Below, piece by piece: positions 9,065 through 18,008 of a stretch of DNA of 64,000 nt. Source of the DNA: JAGVPT01 sp964642725 (GTDB taxonomy: Bacteria; Bacteroidota; Ignavibacteria; UBA10030; UBA8401); NCBI GenBank assembly GCA_964642725.1, contig CAZXQG010000003.1:61753-125752 (forward strand). Direction: 5' to 3'. The translations under genes were made by a program, and so were the position numbers. The notes under the pieces are model-generated. The model did no database searches and was not told where the DNA came from. It saw only the letters and a list, made by a program, of their open reading frames with translations. Numbering within the stretch: position 1 is the stretch's first letter; each line of letters opens with the position of its first letter.

Positions 9065-9093
9065 GAAAAGAGGGAATAACAATTCCCTCTTTC
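9065..9093 (-). terminator. Intrinsic-terminator-like hairpin in the lpdA leader (possible attenuator)
   Basis: A perfect 12-bp stem (GAAAGAGGGAAT with its complement) with a 4-base loop. On the minus strand it is followed directly by a run of T at 9058-9064, the form of a rho-independent terminator. It lies about 60 bases upstream of lpdA, and no minus-strand gene is visible to its right before the divergent nucleoside transporter, so it may act within the operon leader. Between it and lpdA, two GATCCCTT copies (9030-9056) can form alternative small hairpins. Confidence 0.6.
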
Positions 9094-9095
9094 AA

Positions 9096-9320
9096 ATGAA
9101 AGATTCAACACCACTACCCATAGAATTTCATCGTTCATGGGATAACAACTTCTCTTTTATAACGGCAATAAGGGAAAGTGCAGCTAAAATATACTTAAAG
9201 TCGCAAGAAAAGTCAATTGAAGAGAAGATGTTTGGAAAGATGTCGGACACCTTGCTTAATTACTGCATCAAACATTTTAATTCGATTCCATTCTTCGGAC
9301 AAGATGCCGATATCTATTAA
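9096..9320 (+). CDS. Doubtful small ORF, 74 residues, unknown
   Basis: An open frame between the lpdA leader and the nucleoside transporter. It has no convincing ribosome binding site (the ATG is on the edge of the terminator hairpin), and I recognise no family. Its composition (many Lys, Phe, Ser) is compatible with either coding or AT-rich spacer. It is listed because it fills most of a 425-base region without any other gene. Just after it lies a tiny frame, 9337-9360 (MALLLKT), with a much better Shine-Dalgarno (TCGGAGG). Confidence 0.2.
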   Translation: MKDSTPLPIEFHRSWDNNFSFITAIRESAAKIYLKSQEKSIEEKMFGKMSDTLLNYCIKHFNSIPFFGQDADIY

Positions 9321-9427
9321 TCGGAGGTCTTTTTCTATGGCACTTTTACTTAAAACTTAATACTTTGATCCCTGATTGTCGATTCACTGAGAAACCTGGT
9401 TATCACTTTTATCTCTAAGGCTGCTGC

Positions 9428-10750
9428 ATGGAAATATTCTCTATTGTTCGCGGGCTGATCGGTCTTATCGTCGTAACCGGAATTGCGTTTCTCTTCTCGC
9501 CCGACAAACGCTCTATCAACTGGCGGCTCGTTATCATCGGCATAGTGATGCAATTTGCGTTTGCCCTTTTCATCCTCAAGGTCTCGGCGGGACAGATCAT
9601 CTTTGAAACGATCAGCAAATGTTTTGTGCGCCTTTTTAGTTTTACCGCGAACGGGGCTCAATTCGTTTTCGGTCCGCTTGCAGCTTCAGTCGGATCCCCG
9701 GGCAGCTTTGGATTCTTCTTCGCTTTCCAGGTGCTCCCGACAATTATCTTCTTCGCGTCGTTCATGGGAATCCTCTATCATCTCGGCATCATGCAGCGTG
9801 TTGTCCAAGCGATGGCATGGGTGATGGCAAGATTCATGCGTGCGAGCGGGAGTGAATCGTTGTGCGTCGCTGCCAATACTTTCATGGGACAAACCGAAGC
9901 GCCGCTCGTCATTCGCCCGTATCTCGCAACCCTCACTCAATCTGAACTCATGACGATCATGACGAGCGGGATGGCGCACATTTCCGGCGGAGTCATGATC
10001 GCCTACTACACCATGCTTGGTGCGGCGTATGCGGCATTGCACGGAACGGCGTTGGATGCATCGCAAGTTTATTTCGCGGGACATCTTCTTGCGGCGTGCA
10101 TCATGGCAGGTCCGGCGACGATTGTTGTGGCAAAAATATTGTTCCCCGAGAAGGCGGAACCGTTGACAATGGGAACCGTGAAACTCAACATCGAAAAAAC
10201 TCACTCGAATGTTATCGAAGCGGCAGCGGCGGGCGCTTCGACCGGCGTCCAACTCGCGTTGAACGTCGCGGGCATGCTTATTGCGTTTATCGCATTAATT
10301 GCGCTCCTCAACTACGTCCTCGGGTGGATCGGAAATGTAACAGGATGGAGCGCCATGACACAGGCGCGGTTCGGTATGCCGATATCGTTCGAACTTATTA
10401 CCGGACTTGTCTTCCAATTCGTCGCGTTCGCTATCGGCGTGCCGTGGAGTGATGCCTTGAGCGTCGGAAGTCTAATGGGGATTAAAGTGGTGCTCAACGA
10501 GTTTGTGGCGTACTCAAAAATGACGGATGCCATGACAGCCCATCAGCTTTCACAAAAAGCAATCGTCATAGCGACGTATGCCCTGTGCGGGTTCGCCAAT
10601 TTCTCTTCTATTGCAATCCAGATCGGCGGAATCAGCCCGCTTGCCGAGAACCGGCGAAGCGACATTGCGAAACTTGGACTCAGGTCGCTGCTTGGCGGAA
10701 CTATCGCAACCTGGATGACCGCTTCAATCGCAGGGATGTTCGTCAACTGA
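9428..10750 (+). CDS. nupC: Concentrative nucleoside transporter (CNT/NupC family)
   Basis: Inner-membrane symporter that takes up nucleosides with protons or sodium. The 440-residue protein has many hydrophobic segments and the CNT hallmarks GQTEAPLVIRPYL (nucleoside and cation site, near residue 157), SGGVMIAYY and LNEFVAYS, followed by CGFANFSSIAIQIGG in the C-terminal core. Length and order of motifs fit bacterial NupC. It is the first of two plus-strand permeases for purine/pyrimidine compounds; the next starts 149 bases on. The family does not tell which nucleosides are carried. Confidence 0.94.
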   Translation: MEIFSIVRGLIGLIVVTGIAFLFSPDKRSINWRLVIIGIVMQFAFALFILKVSAGQIIFETISKCFVRLFSFTANGAQFVFGPLAASVGSPGSFGFFFAFQVLPTIIFFASFMGILYHLGIMQRVVQAMAWVMARFMRASGSESLCVAANTFMGQTEAPLVIRPYLATLTQSELMTIMTSGMAHISGGVMIAYYTMLGAAYAALHGTALDASQVYFAGHLLAACIMAGPATIVVAKILFPEKAEPLTMGTVKLNIEKTHSNVIEAAAAGASTGVQLALNVAGMLIAFIALIALLNYVLGWIGNVTGWSAMTQARFGMPISFELITGLVFQFVAFAIGVPWSDALSVGSLMGIKVVLNEFVAYSKMTDAMTAHQLSQKAIVIATYALCGFANFSSIAIQIGGISPLAENRRSDIAKLGLRSLLGGTIATWMTASIAGMFVN

Positions 10751-10899
10751 GCTGACGATCATCAACTGATGTTGGTAAGGTTTGGAAAACCTCGACACTC
10801 CCAACGGGATGCCGTTCGCAGAAGGCACTGAGACAAAAAAGTTGTTCTTCTTTGTGACTTCGTGGCAATGGTATTAAATTATCGTTATAGGCGTGGATC

Positions 10900-12501
10900 A
10901 TGGAGAATGAAAAAAAATACAAATGGTTTGCCGTTGGCGATATCAACGGATTTTTCGGATTGATGTTCGATAACCTGACCGTCCTTTCTTTTCTTGCCGG
11001 AATACTGATCTTCGCATTCAAATTCCCGGCCGATATTGTCTACACACGAATGTTTCCCGGCACCGCATTCGGCGTCCTCTTCGGCGACATTGTTTACACG
11101 TGGATGGCATTTCGCCTTGCAAGAAAAACCGGCAATACGAAAGTTACTGCCATGCCGTTAGGACTGGACACACCGTCAACTATCGGCATCGCACTCGTCG
11201 TGCTTGGCCCGGCGTTCATTGGGCTAAAAGCCGAAGGTTTGGGAGAGCATGATGCGGCGATGATGACGTGGTACATCGGCATGGCAACGATGGTGGTCAT
11301 CGGGATCATCAAAGTGCTCTTTTCCTTCATCGGGCAGTGGGTTCAGCGGGTCGTCCCTCAGGCGGGTCTTCTCGGATCGCTGGCCGGCATCGGACTGGCT
11401 CTCATCGGCTTGGTTCCGCTGGTGGACATCTTCAGTATGCCGTTGGTTGGATTGATCTCGCTCGGGCTTATTTTTTACTCACTTGTCGCTCGGATCAAAC
11501 TGCCGAAAAATTTTCCCGGTGTATTTGCTGCAATACTCGTCGGGACTAGTCTCTATTATATCTTCGGGCCGACTGGGTGGATTGGCGGAACATTTTCTGG
11601 CGTACCGGCCATGGAGCTACACTTCGGACTTCCAATTCCGACCCTTGGCTTTATAGAGGGATTAAGTCACGCTTGGAAATACATGCCGATTGCGATTCCG
11701 TTCGGCCTGCTGACCGTGGTCGGAGGCATCAACGTTACTGAAAGCGCGCGCGTTGCCGGAGATGATTTCAACACACGGTCGATTCTTCTGACCGAAGCAA
11801 TTGCGACATTGGCAGCCGGATTCTGCGGCGGCGTTGCGCAGTCGACCCCTTACATTGGCCAGCCTGCCTACAAACGGATGGGCTCAAGGGCGGGCTACAC
11901 GTTACTGACGGGAATCTTTATCGGCCTCGGTGGAGTACTCGGGTATGTCTCTTTCTTTGTCGAACTCATCCCGCGCGCCGTGCTTGCTCCGATTTTAATT
12001 TTTGTTGCAATGGATATCGTGGTGCAGTCTTTCCATGCATGTCCCGTTCGCCATTCGCCTGCTGTCGCGTTTGCATTCTTCCCGACTATAGCGAGACTGT
12101 TGTCAATAAAATTTGCCAACCCGGATATCGTCCCGGCAGAAAATTTCCAACACCTGCTCGAAGCCCCGGGTAAATCTCTTCCCGAAATGCTCGTAACAAT
12201 CGCATTAGGAAACGGGTTTATTCTGACCGCGATGTTGTGGGGAGGTTTTTTAGCTGAACTTATCGACCGGCATTTGAAAAAATCTTCGGTCTATTTATTG
12301 ATTTTAGGAGTTCTGTCATTTTTTGGCGTGGTGCATTCTGCTTCGCCGGACGGGATGATGTATCTGCCGTGGAATCTCCAGGGCATGGCCCAGCAAATTC
12401 CATATCAGTTCACTTCAGCGTATATTGCTTTTGCAATAATGCTGCTGTTATTCTCCTTCACAAAAGAATCCCGTGAGTCGATGCCGGAAGAAATGAAATG
12501 A
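10900..12501 (+). CDS. NCS2-family xanthine/uracil/hypoxanthine permease
   Basis: Multi-pass permease of the nucleobase:cation symporter 2 group. The N-terminal cytoplasmic segment leads into GDINGFFGLMFDNLTVLSFL; the substrate-site-like segments are TVVGGINVTESARVAGDDF and FCGGVAQSTPYIGQPAYKRM. About 12 to 14 hydrophobic helices are visible across 533 residues. The overall pattern is closer to AzgA-like purine permeases than to UraA. Together with the nucleoside transporter it forms a nucleoside/base salvage pair. Specificity is not readable. Confidence 0.88.
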   Translation: MENEKKYKWFAVGDINGFFGLMFDNLTVLSFLAGILIFAFKFPADIVYTRMFPGTAFGVLFGDIVYTWMAFRLARKTGNTKVTAMPLGLDTPSTIGIALVVLGPAFIGLKAEGLGEHDAAMMTWYIGMATMVVIGIIKVLFSFIGQWVQRVVPQAGLLGSLAGIGLALIGLVPLVDIFSMPLVGLISLGLIFYSLVARIKLPKNFPGVFAAILVGTSLYYIFGPTGWIGGTFSGVPAMELHFGLPIPTLGFIEGLSHAWKYMPIAIPFGLLTVVGGINVTESARVAGDDFNTRSILLTEAIATLAAGFCGGVAQSTPYIGQPAYKRMGSRAGYTLLTGIFIGLGGVLGYVSFFVELIPRAVLAPILIFVAMDIVVQSFHACPVRHSPAVAFAFFPTIARLLSIKFANPDIVPAENFQHLLEAPGKSLPEMLVTIALGNGFILTAMLWGGFLAELIDRHLKKSSVYLLILGVLSFFGVVHSASPDGMMYLPWNLQGMAQQIPYQFTSAYIAFAIMLLLFSFTKESRESMPEEMK

Positions 12502-12532
12502 GTGGGGGAGTTTCTGGAGAAGTAGCCCCACC

Positions 12533-12563
12533 CACCCCGTCCCGATTTCGTCGGGACAGGGTG
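12533..12563. repeat. Strong extragenic palindrome
   Basis: CACCC-c-GTCCCGA, a TTTCG loop, then TCGGGAC-a-GGGTG forms a GC-rich hairpin between the convergent permease (plus) and the small Cys-rich protein (minus). It has no T-run on either side, so it may act as a factor-dependent terminator or be a dispersed palindrome of the REP type. Confidence 0.6.
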
Positions 12564-12577
12564 AGGGAACGAAAGGT

Positions 12578-12838
12578 TCAGGATTGAAAGCTGGACTGAA
12601 TTCCGTCCATTGTCTGTGAGCGGGCCTTGATCTCATTCAGTTTTTGCATAATACGAATAACCGATGCACTCCGTTCTTCAACGACAGAGCGGACAAAATT
12701 ATGGACATCCGGTTCATCGCATTGCGTAAGGACCTGCTGATAGAAACGAACGGTCATCGTTTCTTGTGCAAGTGCAGCCGTCAACATAGCACAGGTATTC
12801 CTGCACTGATGATCGCAGCGAAGATTGTCAAGATTCAT
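12578..12838 (-). CDS. Small helical Cys-rich protein downstream of the 2-oxoacid:ferredoxin oxidoreductase
   Basis: An 86-residue protein, mostly predicted helix, with an N-terminal CDHQCRNTC cluster (Cys spacing 4 and 4) and one further Cys (LTQCDEPD). Glutamates in AQETMTVRFYQ and VEERSASVIRI resemble one half of a ferritin-like helical bundle, but a full di-iron site is not visible. I start at ATG 12838 (MNLDNLRCDHQ) rather than at an upstream TTG at 12874. It is the last gene of the oxidoreductase operon, 42 bases after the gamma subunit, which suggests a role in electron transfer, metal handling or stability of that enzyme. Function unknown. Confidence 0.6.
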   Translation of the reverse strand: MNLDNLRCDHQCRNTCAMLTAALAQETMTVRFYQQVLTQCDEPDVHNFVRSVVEERSASVIRIMQKLNEIKARSQTMDGIQSSFQS

Positions 12839-12879
12839 TGGTAGCCTGCTTTCCGGTTTCTTTTCAATTCCCAAAAAAC

Positions 12880-13446
12880 TTACTTAACGGTTTCGTGGAC
12901 CATTTCAATGGCAATCTGTTTCCCTCGCTTCAACGCTTCTTCGTTCAGGGACAACAGATGATGATGACGTTCGGGCAAAACTTCCCTCAAAGCCTTTAAC
13001 ACATTGTCCGGCGAAACAATCGGGCGGCGCTCGAGAAAAGCTCCAAGCATAATCATATTCGCAACCTGCTTCTTATTGAGCGCCCGCGCTTCCTCCTGTG
13101 CGTCAATGCCGAGCGATTCAATATCGGCGCGCGATGACGGCGCGATGACACTGGAGGACTCAAATAAAATCAGCCCGCCCGGTTTCACATCGTCCGCAAA
13201 TTTATCGAGCGACGGCTGGTTAAGAATAATGGCCGAATCGAACTTCGACACGATCGGCGAACTGATTTTTTCCGAGGAAACGATGACAATGCAGTTTGCA
13301 GTCCCGCCCCGCATCTCGGGGCCGTACGACGGCATCCAGCTTACTTCCTTTCCCTCTTCCATCGCAGCATAAGCGATAATCTGTCCCATTGAAAGGACGC
13401 CCTGCCCTCCAAAACCCGCGATAATAATTTCATGAGCAGTCTTCAT
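12880..13446 (-). CDS. 2-oxoacid:ferredoxin oxidoreductase, gamma subunit
   Basis: Gamma subunit of a four-subunit OFOR (Vor/Kor type). The 188-residue protein begins EIIIAGFGGQGVLSMGQIIAYA, the standard gamma signature, and carries SYGPEMRGGTANC and the C-terminal helical region. It lies downstream of the delta, alpha and beta genes. In this family it closes the CoA-binding site next to the alpha subunit. The substrate (branched-chain 2-oxoacid or 2-oxoglutarate) cannot be settled by sequence. Confidence 0.92.
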   Translation of the reverse strand: MKTAHEIIIAGFGGQGVLSMGQIIAYAAMEEGKEVSWMPSYGPEMRGGTANCIVIVSSEKISSPIVSKFDSAIILNQPSLDKFADDVKPGGLILFESSSVIAPSSRADIESLGIDAQEEARALNKKQVANMIMLGAFLERRPIVSPDNVLKALREVLPERHHHLLSLNEEALKRGKQIAIEMVHETVK

Positions 13447-13464
13447 CTTCCTGCCTCGTTCAAA

Positions 13465-14229
13465 TTAATTCTGTGACGGAACCTTCAAATCGCCGACCGG
13501 ATATAAAGGAAGCAAATTCTTCTCCATCCAAACATTAGCCTCAATAGGAGTCATCTTCCAGCCTGACGGGCAATTAGACACGACCTCAATGAAACAGGTT
13601 CCTTTCCGCAGCGACTGATATTTAAAGGACGCCTCAATAGCTTTTTTCAATTTCCTGACTGCAGCGGCCGAATGAACCGACTGTCTCGTTACGTAGTAAG
13701 CGCCCGGCAATTGCGCAACGAGTTCCGTCATCTTCAACGGATAACCCATAAGATCGGAGTTCCGTCCGTACGGCGATGTCGACGTTATCTGACCGAGGAT
13801 CGACGTCGGCGCCATTTGCCCTCCCGTCATTCCGTAGATGGCGTTGTTGATGAAGAGCATCAATATATTTTCTCCGCGGTTCACTGTGTGAATCGACTCG
13901 CTCGTTCCGATTGCCGCAAGATCGCCGTCACCCTGGTATGAGAAAATATATTTGTCGGGCAGAACGCGTTTGATTCCCGTTGCGACTGCACTCGCGCGAC
14001 CGTGAGGTGCTTCCTGCATATCGATGTTCATGTAATTATAGGCAAAGACAGAACACCCGACCGGCGCAACACCAATAGTCTCGCTCTGGATTCCCATTTG
14101 CTCCACCACTTCCATCAATACTCTATGCACAACGCCATGGCCGCAGCCGGGGCAATAGTGCATCGGAGTGTCGGTCAATGTCGCCGGCTTATTATAGACA
14201 AGCTGCATGAGGCTTGCTCCAGTTTCCAT
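13465..14229 (-). CDS. 2-oxoacid:ferredoxin oxidoreductase, beta subunit (ThDP-binding)
   Basis: Binds thiamine diphosphate and the proximal [4Fe-4S] cluster. YCPGCGHGVVHRVLME carries two cluster cysteines, VAPVGCSVFAYNYM a third; the ThDP motif is GDGDLAAIGTSESIH ending FINNAIYGMTGGQ. The 254-residue length fits the short beta subunits of four-subunit enzymes. I keep the ATG at 14229, preceded by AAGGTG; an in-frame ATG seven codons later (MQLVYNKP) has GGAG upstream and is an alternative. It lies 11 bases after the alpha gene. Confidence 0.93.
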   Translation of the reverse strand: METGASLMQLVYNKPATLTDTPMHYCPGCGHGVVHRVLMEVVEQMGIQSETIGVAPVGCSVFAYNYMNIDMQEAPHGRASAVATGIKRVLPDKYIFSYQGDGDLAAIGTSESIHTVNRGENILMLFINNAIYGMTGGQMAPTSILGQITSTSPYGRNSDLMGYPLKMTELVAQLPGAYYVTRQSVHSAAAVRKLKKAIEASFKYQSLRKGTCFIEVVSNCPSGWKMTPIEANVWMEKNLLPLYPVGDLKVPSQN

Positions 14230-14240
14230 GTTTCACCTTC

Positions 14241-15329
14241 TCACACTTTTGTCGTTTGATGCTTCTCTGCGATCGCTTCGATCTCAAAGAGAATTTCTTC
14301 CGGAGTTGGTATCATCCCGCCCATGCGGCCTTTGAAGTACACCGGGCGTTCGCCGTTCACCGCCAGCTTCACGTCTTCTACCATTTGGCCCGCGTTCATT
14401 TCAACGGTTAAAAATGCGTCCGTTGTCGCCGCCAAAGAATGAATGACTTCGCTCGGGAACGGATAGAGGGTTATCGGTCTCAATAATGCTACGCTGATTC
14501 CCCGCTCTTTTGCAAGCTCGATGACTTTCTGACAAATACGGGCGATGAGGCCGAAAGCGACGAGGACTATTTCCGGTTTTGCTTCTCCCACCAATTCATA
14601 GCGAACGTCTTGTTTCATCCTTCTGTACTTGTCCTGAAGCTTAAGGTTGATCTCTTCCATTTTCTCCGGCTCCAAATGAAGCGAAGTAAGAATTCTTCGA
14701 TCGCCTTTTGCCGGCTTGCCCGTCGTTGCCCACGGTTTCTCCGTGTAAGGAAGCGAACCCTCAGGAGGAAGCAGAACTTTCTCCATCATCTGGCCGAGAG
14801 CGCCATCAGCTAGGATCATAGTTGGGTTACGGTATTTGTCTGCGAGGCGAAATCCCTCGAATACAAAATCGGCCATTTCCTGCACTGAGGACGGAGCCAG
14901 CACAAAAAGATGATAATCTCCGTGCCCTCCCCCTTTCGTCGCTTGAAAATAATCTCCTTGCGATGGCTGAATCGTGCCGAGTCCGGGTCCGCCCCGCTGG
15001 ACGTTAACGATGAGGCACGGAATTTCAGCCGACGACATGTACGAAATTCCTTCCTGCATCAAACTAATTCCGGGACTCGACGACGACGTCATGACACGCG
15101 CACCGGCACCGCCCGCTCCATAGATCATATTGATCGCCGCTAATTCGCTTTCGGCCTGGACGACGACAAAATTACGCTTCGGTGATTCGACGGTAAGATA
15201 TTCTAGAATTTCAGACTGGGGCGTGATGGGATAGCCGAAGTACGCATGCATCCCCGCGCGTATTGCTGCTTCGGCGAGCGCTTCGTTTCCTTTCATGAGA
15301 CGGGCTTCTGACCTTGATTCAGTTTCCAT
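14241..15329 (-). CDS. 2-oxoacid:ferredoxin oxidoreductase, alpha subunit
   Basis: Alpha (pyrimidine-binding and substrate) subunit. GYPITPQSEILEYL near residue 32 is the family signature; TSSSSPGISLMQEG and NVQRGGPGLGTIQPSQGDY follow, and the C-terminal domain has LRPITLYPFP and VEMNAGQM. The 362-residue length fits enzymes in which gamma is a separate chain. GGGAG lies before the ATG. Enzymes of this layout are annotated either as 2-oxoisovalerate (Vor) or 2-oxoglutarate (Kor) oxidoreductase; since a KorAB pair occurs at 61670, a branched-chain role is a reasonable guess here. Confidence 0.92.
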   Translation of the reverse strand: METESRSEARLMKGNEALAEAAIRAGMHAYFGYPITPQSEILEYLTVESPKRNFVVVQAESELAAINMIYGAGGAGARVMTSSSSPGISLMQEGISYMSSAEIPCLIVNVQRGGPGLGTIQPSQGDYFQATKGGGHGDYHLFVLAPSSVQEMADFVFEGFRLADKYRNPTMILADGALGQMMEKVLLPPEGSLPYTEKPWATTGKPAKGDRRILTSLHLEPEKMEEINLKLQDKYRRMKQDVRYELVGEAKPEIVLVAFGLIARICQKVIELAKERGISVALLRPITLYPFPSEVIHSLAATTDAFLTVEMNAGQMVEDVKLAVNGERPVYFKGRMGGMIPTPEEILFEIEAIAEKHQTTKV

Positions 15330-15366
15330 GAACAGACTCCCTAAACAGTCGGTAATGAGACGAACA

Positions 15367-15621
15367 TTACAACACGGAAATTGCTTGGGCGGGCGTTTTC
15401 ACTTTGGCTTTCGGTTGTTGATAAACGGTTATCGCGCCGTCGGGACAGACGAGAGCACAGTTGATACAACCGGTGCAATTGTCCTGTACTAATTGAGCGT
15501 AACGATACCCGTACCGATTAATTTGGTCTGACAGTCCTAGGCTCTCTTGCGGACACGCTGCGATACAAAGTTCACATCCCTTGCACACATCTCGATTGAT
15601 GAGAACCGTTCCATGTATCAT
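15367..15621 (-). CDS. 2-oxoacid:ferredoxin oxidoreductase, delta (2x[4Fe-4S] ferredoxin) subunit
   Basis: An 84-residue ferredoxin-like subunit with two complete cluster motifs, CKGCELCIAACPQE and CTGCINCALVCPDGA, that carries electrons out of the oxidoreductase to free ferredoxin. The start is the ATG at 15621, with AGGAG six bases upstream; an upstream TTG is not needed. It is the first gene of a delta-alpha-beta-gamma operon. Confidence 0.94.
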   Translation of the reverse strand: MIHGTVLINRDVCKGCELCIAACPQESLGLSDQINRYGYRYAQLVQDNCTGCINCALVCPDGAITVYQQPKAKVKTPAQAISVL

Positions 15622-15758
15622 GAGCAACTCCTGAGGTGATGTTGTCTGCTATTCTTATGTCCCGATGTTGTTCAACTTTTATGCCATCGGGAAAGAAGTC
15701 AAAGCCTTTGAATGACGCGACTTTTCAAGAAACAATGAAAGATGTTTGGCAAGATTAG

Positions 15759-15779
15759 GAAGCTAAGAGTAGTAGCTTC
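15759..15779 (-). terminator. Weak hairpin after the hyp genes
   Basis: GAAGCTA and TAGCTTC form a 7-bp stem with a 7-base loop in the 215-base spacer between hypE and the delta subunit gene. No T-run follows on the minus strand, so termination is only possible, not shown. The rest of the spacer has no gene that I can see. Confidence 0.35.
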
Positions 15780-15836
15780 TTAATTCCAATAAGCGCAGCG
15801 TTGAGTATTTCAACGTCCAAGGACTCGAAATAAGGG

Positions 15837-16904
15837 TCAACAAATCCTTGGCAATTGCTCTCCGGAGAGCATGTCGACAACACGGCTTCCGCCGATACGG
15901 CTTTTCATGAAAACTGTCTTCGGATGTTCATCAGTGACTTCTCCGATGATCGCGGAGTCTTTTCCTAGTGGATGTGAACGCATCGCAGCCAAGACTTTTT
16001 CAGCATCCTCTGAAGATACCAATGCAAGAAGTTTCCCTTCGTTTGCAACATAAAGAGGATCGAATCCGAGAATCTCGCACGCTCCGGAAACAGATTCATC
16101 GATTGGAATTCTATCCTCGTGAATCATCATTCCGACATTTGCGCTTTCGGCTATCTCGTTCAGGGCGCTCGCAATTCCTCCGCGCGTAGGATCGCGGAGA
16201 ACATGGATTTGCCGGCTCGCCTTGAACATGGTTTGCACAAGGTCATTCAGCGGAGCGCAATCGCTTTCAATTTTTGTTTCGAACTCTAATCCTTCTCTTA
16301 CCGACATGATCGCGATGCCGTGCACGCCGATGTTTCCGCTGACGAGAATTTTGTCTCCGAACCGTGCGTTCTTCGGATTAATATCAATTCCATCTTCGAT
16401 TGCCCCAATTCCGGCTGTCGTGATAAAAATTTTGTCTCCCTTTCCTTTATCCACCACTTTCGTATCGCCGGTGACGAGCATAACACCGGCGCGCTTGGCG
16501 GCTTCCTGCATAGAAAGAACCACACGCCACAGATCGTCCATCGGAAGCCCTTCTTCTATAATAAATGCGGCTGAAAGATAGAGCGGGGTTGCACCGCACA
16601 TGGCAAGGTCGTTCACAGTTCCGTTCACGGCAAGCATGCCGATATCACCGCCGGGGAAAAAGATTGGATTGACGACGTACGAATCGGTTGTAAAGGCAAG
16701 CCGCGACCGGTTGGCCGGGAGAATTGCGCCGTCGTGGGTCTGATCGAGGAATTCGTTGTGAAACTGAGAGACAAATATCTTTTGAATTATCTGATGGGAC
16801 AATCTTCCCCCGCCGCCGTGAGCAAGCAGCACATTCTTATAATCGCTGATCGGAACCGGACACGACAATTCTATTTTTACACCCGCTTTTGTGTGACTCT
16901 CCAT
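15837..16904 (-). CDS. hypE: Hydrogenase maturation protein HypE
   Basis: ATP-dependent dehydratase that turns the carbamoyl group placed on its C-terminal cysteine by HypF into a thiocyanate, the source of the CN ligands of the NiFe site. The protein has LLAHGGGGRLSHQII at the start, LAVNGTVNDLAMCGA and VTGDTKVVDKG in the PurM-like ATP site, DPTRGGIASALNEIA, and ends exactly with the required PRIC, so the acceptor cysteine is the last residue. It is the last gene of the hypABFCDE run. Confidence 0.97.
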   Translation of the reverse strand: MESHTKAGVKIELSCPVPISDYKNVLLAHGGGGRLSHQIIQKIFVSQFHNEFLDQTHDGAILPANRSRLAFTTDSYVVNPIFFPGGDIGMLAVNGTVNDLAMCGATPLYLSAAFIIEEGLPMDDLWRVVLSMQEAAKRAGVMLVTGDTKVVDKGKGDKIFITTAGIGAIEDGIDINPKNARFGDKILVSGNIGVHGIAIMSVREGLEFETKIESDCAPLNDLVQTMFKASRQIHVLRDPTRGGIASALNEIAESANVGMMIHEDRIPIDESVSGACEILGFDPLYVANEGKLLALVSSEDAEKVLAAMRSHPLGKDSAIIGEVTDEHPKTVFMKSRIGGSRVVDMLSGEQLPRIC

Positions 16905-16922
16905 CCGTCTCTCCTCTTTCGG

Positions 16923-18008
16923 TTACACTTTTCGATAATGATAATAGGCTGCACACGCTCCTTCGGATGAGACCATCGGTGCGCCGACCGGATGTTCGGG
17001 AGTGCACTCTGTGCCAAACACCGAACACTCATGCGGCTTCTTAAGTCCCCGAAGAATAATCCCGGCAATACACAATGACGATTCCTGCGCATGAACTGCT
17101 CCGACATCGAAAATATTTTCTGCATCGAACTCTGCGTACTCTGCCCGCAATTTATAGCCGCTTAATGGTATTTCTCCTATGCCCCGCCAGGCACGGTCGG
17201 TCGTTTCAAAAACTTCCAGGAGAAGCTTCTGTGCCGCTTGATTTCCTTCCCGCTGAACGGAACGCGAATACTGATTTTCGACTTCTACTCTCCCATCTTC
17301 GAGCTGCTTAACGGCCATGGAGATGCCCTGAAGAATGTCAACAGGTTCAAATCCGGTTACGACGATCGGGACTTTATATTTCTTCGCAATCGGAATATAT
17401 TCTTCGAACCCCATAACCGTACACACGTGCCCCGCCGCAAGAAATGCTTGGACTTGATTTTCCGGAGACGACAGGATCGCCTCCATTGCCGGAGGAACCA
17501 GTACGTGCGAACAAAGAATTGAAAAGTTCTTCAACCCGAGCTTCTTCGCCTGCCAGACCGCCATTGCATTTGCGGGCGCTGTCGTTTCAAACCCTACGGC
17601 AAAGAACACTACTTTCTTTTCCGGATTTTGCTGCGCTATCTTTACTGCATCGAGCGGAGAGTAGACCATGCGAACGCTCCCGCCATCAGCTTTGACGCTC
17701 AGAAGGTCGATGTGAGAACCGGGCACCCTCATCATGTCGCCAAACGATGTGAAGATGACTTCGGGCTGCGATGCTATCGCGATCGCTTTGTCAATCATCT
17801 CCAACGGGGTGACACAAACTGGGCAACCGGGGCCATGAACAAGCGAGATTTCTTTCGGCAGAAGAGATTCGAGTCCGGACTTAACGATAGTGTGGGTTTG
17901 TCCGCCGCAGATTTCCATCAGCGTCCAAGAACGAGTTATCGTTTTATGGATGATATCCGCATATCGGCGGGCGGCAGATTCACTTCTGTATTCGTCGACG
18001 TACTTCAT
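16923..18008 (-). CDS. hypD: Hydrogenase maturation protein HypD
   Basis: Iron-sulfur scaffold on which Fe(CN)2CO is assembled together with HypC. The conserved motifs are MEICGGQTHTI near residue 32, HGPGCPVCVTP near residue 60, GFETTAP, and the C-terminal cluster region with ECTPEHPVGAPMVSSEGACA. The 361-residue length is typical. Its ATG overlaps the end of hypC (ATGA), so HypC and HypD, which work as a complex, are translationally coupled. Confidence 0.97.
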   Translation of the reverse strand: MKYVDEYRSESAARRYADIIHKTITRSWTLMEICGGQTHTIVKSGLESLLPKEISLVHGPGCPVCVTPLEMIDKAIAIASQPEVIFTSFGDMMRVPGSHIDLLSVKADGGSVRMVYSPLDAVKIAQQNPEKKVVFFAVGFETTAPANAMAVWQAKKLGLKNFSILCSHVLVPPAMEAILSSPENQVQAFLAAGHVCTVMGFEEYIPIAKKYKVPIVVTGFEPVDILQGISMAVKQLEDGRVEVENQYSRSVQREGNQAAQKLLLEVFETTDRAWRGIGEIPLSGYKLRAEYAEFDAENIFDVGAVHAQESSLCIAGIILRGLKKPHECSVFGTECTPEHPVGAPMVSSEGACAAYYHYRKV

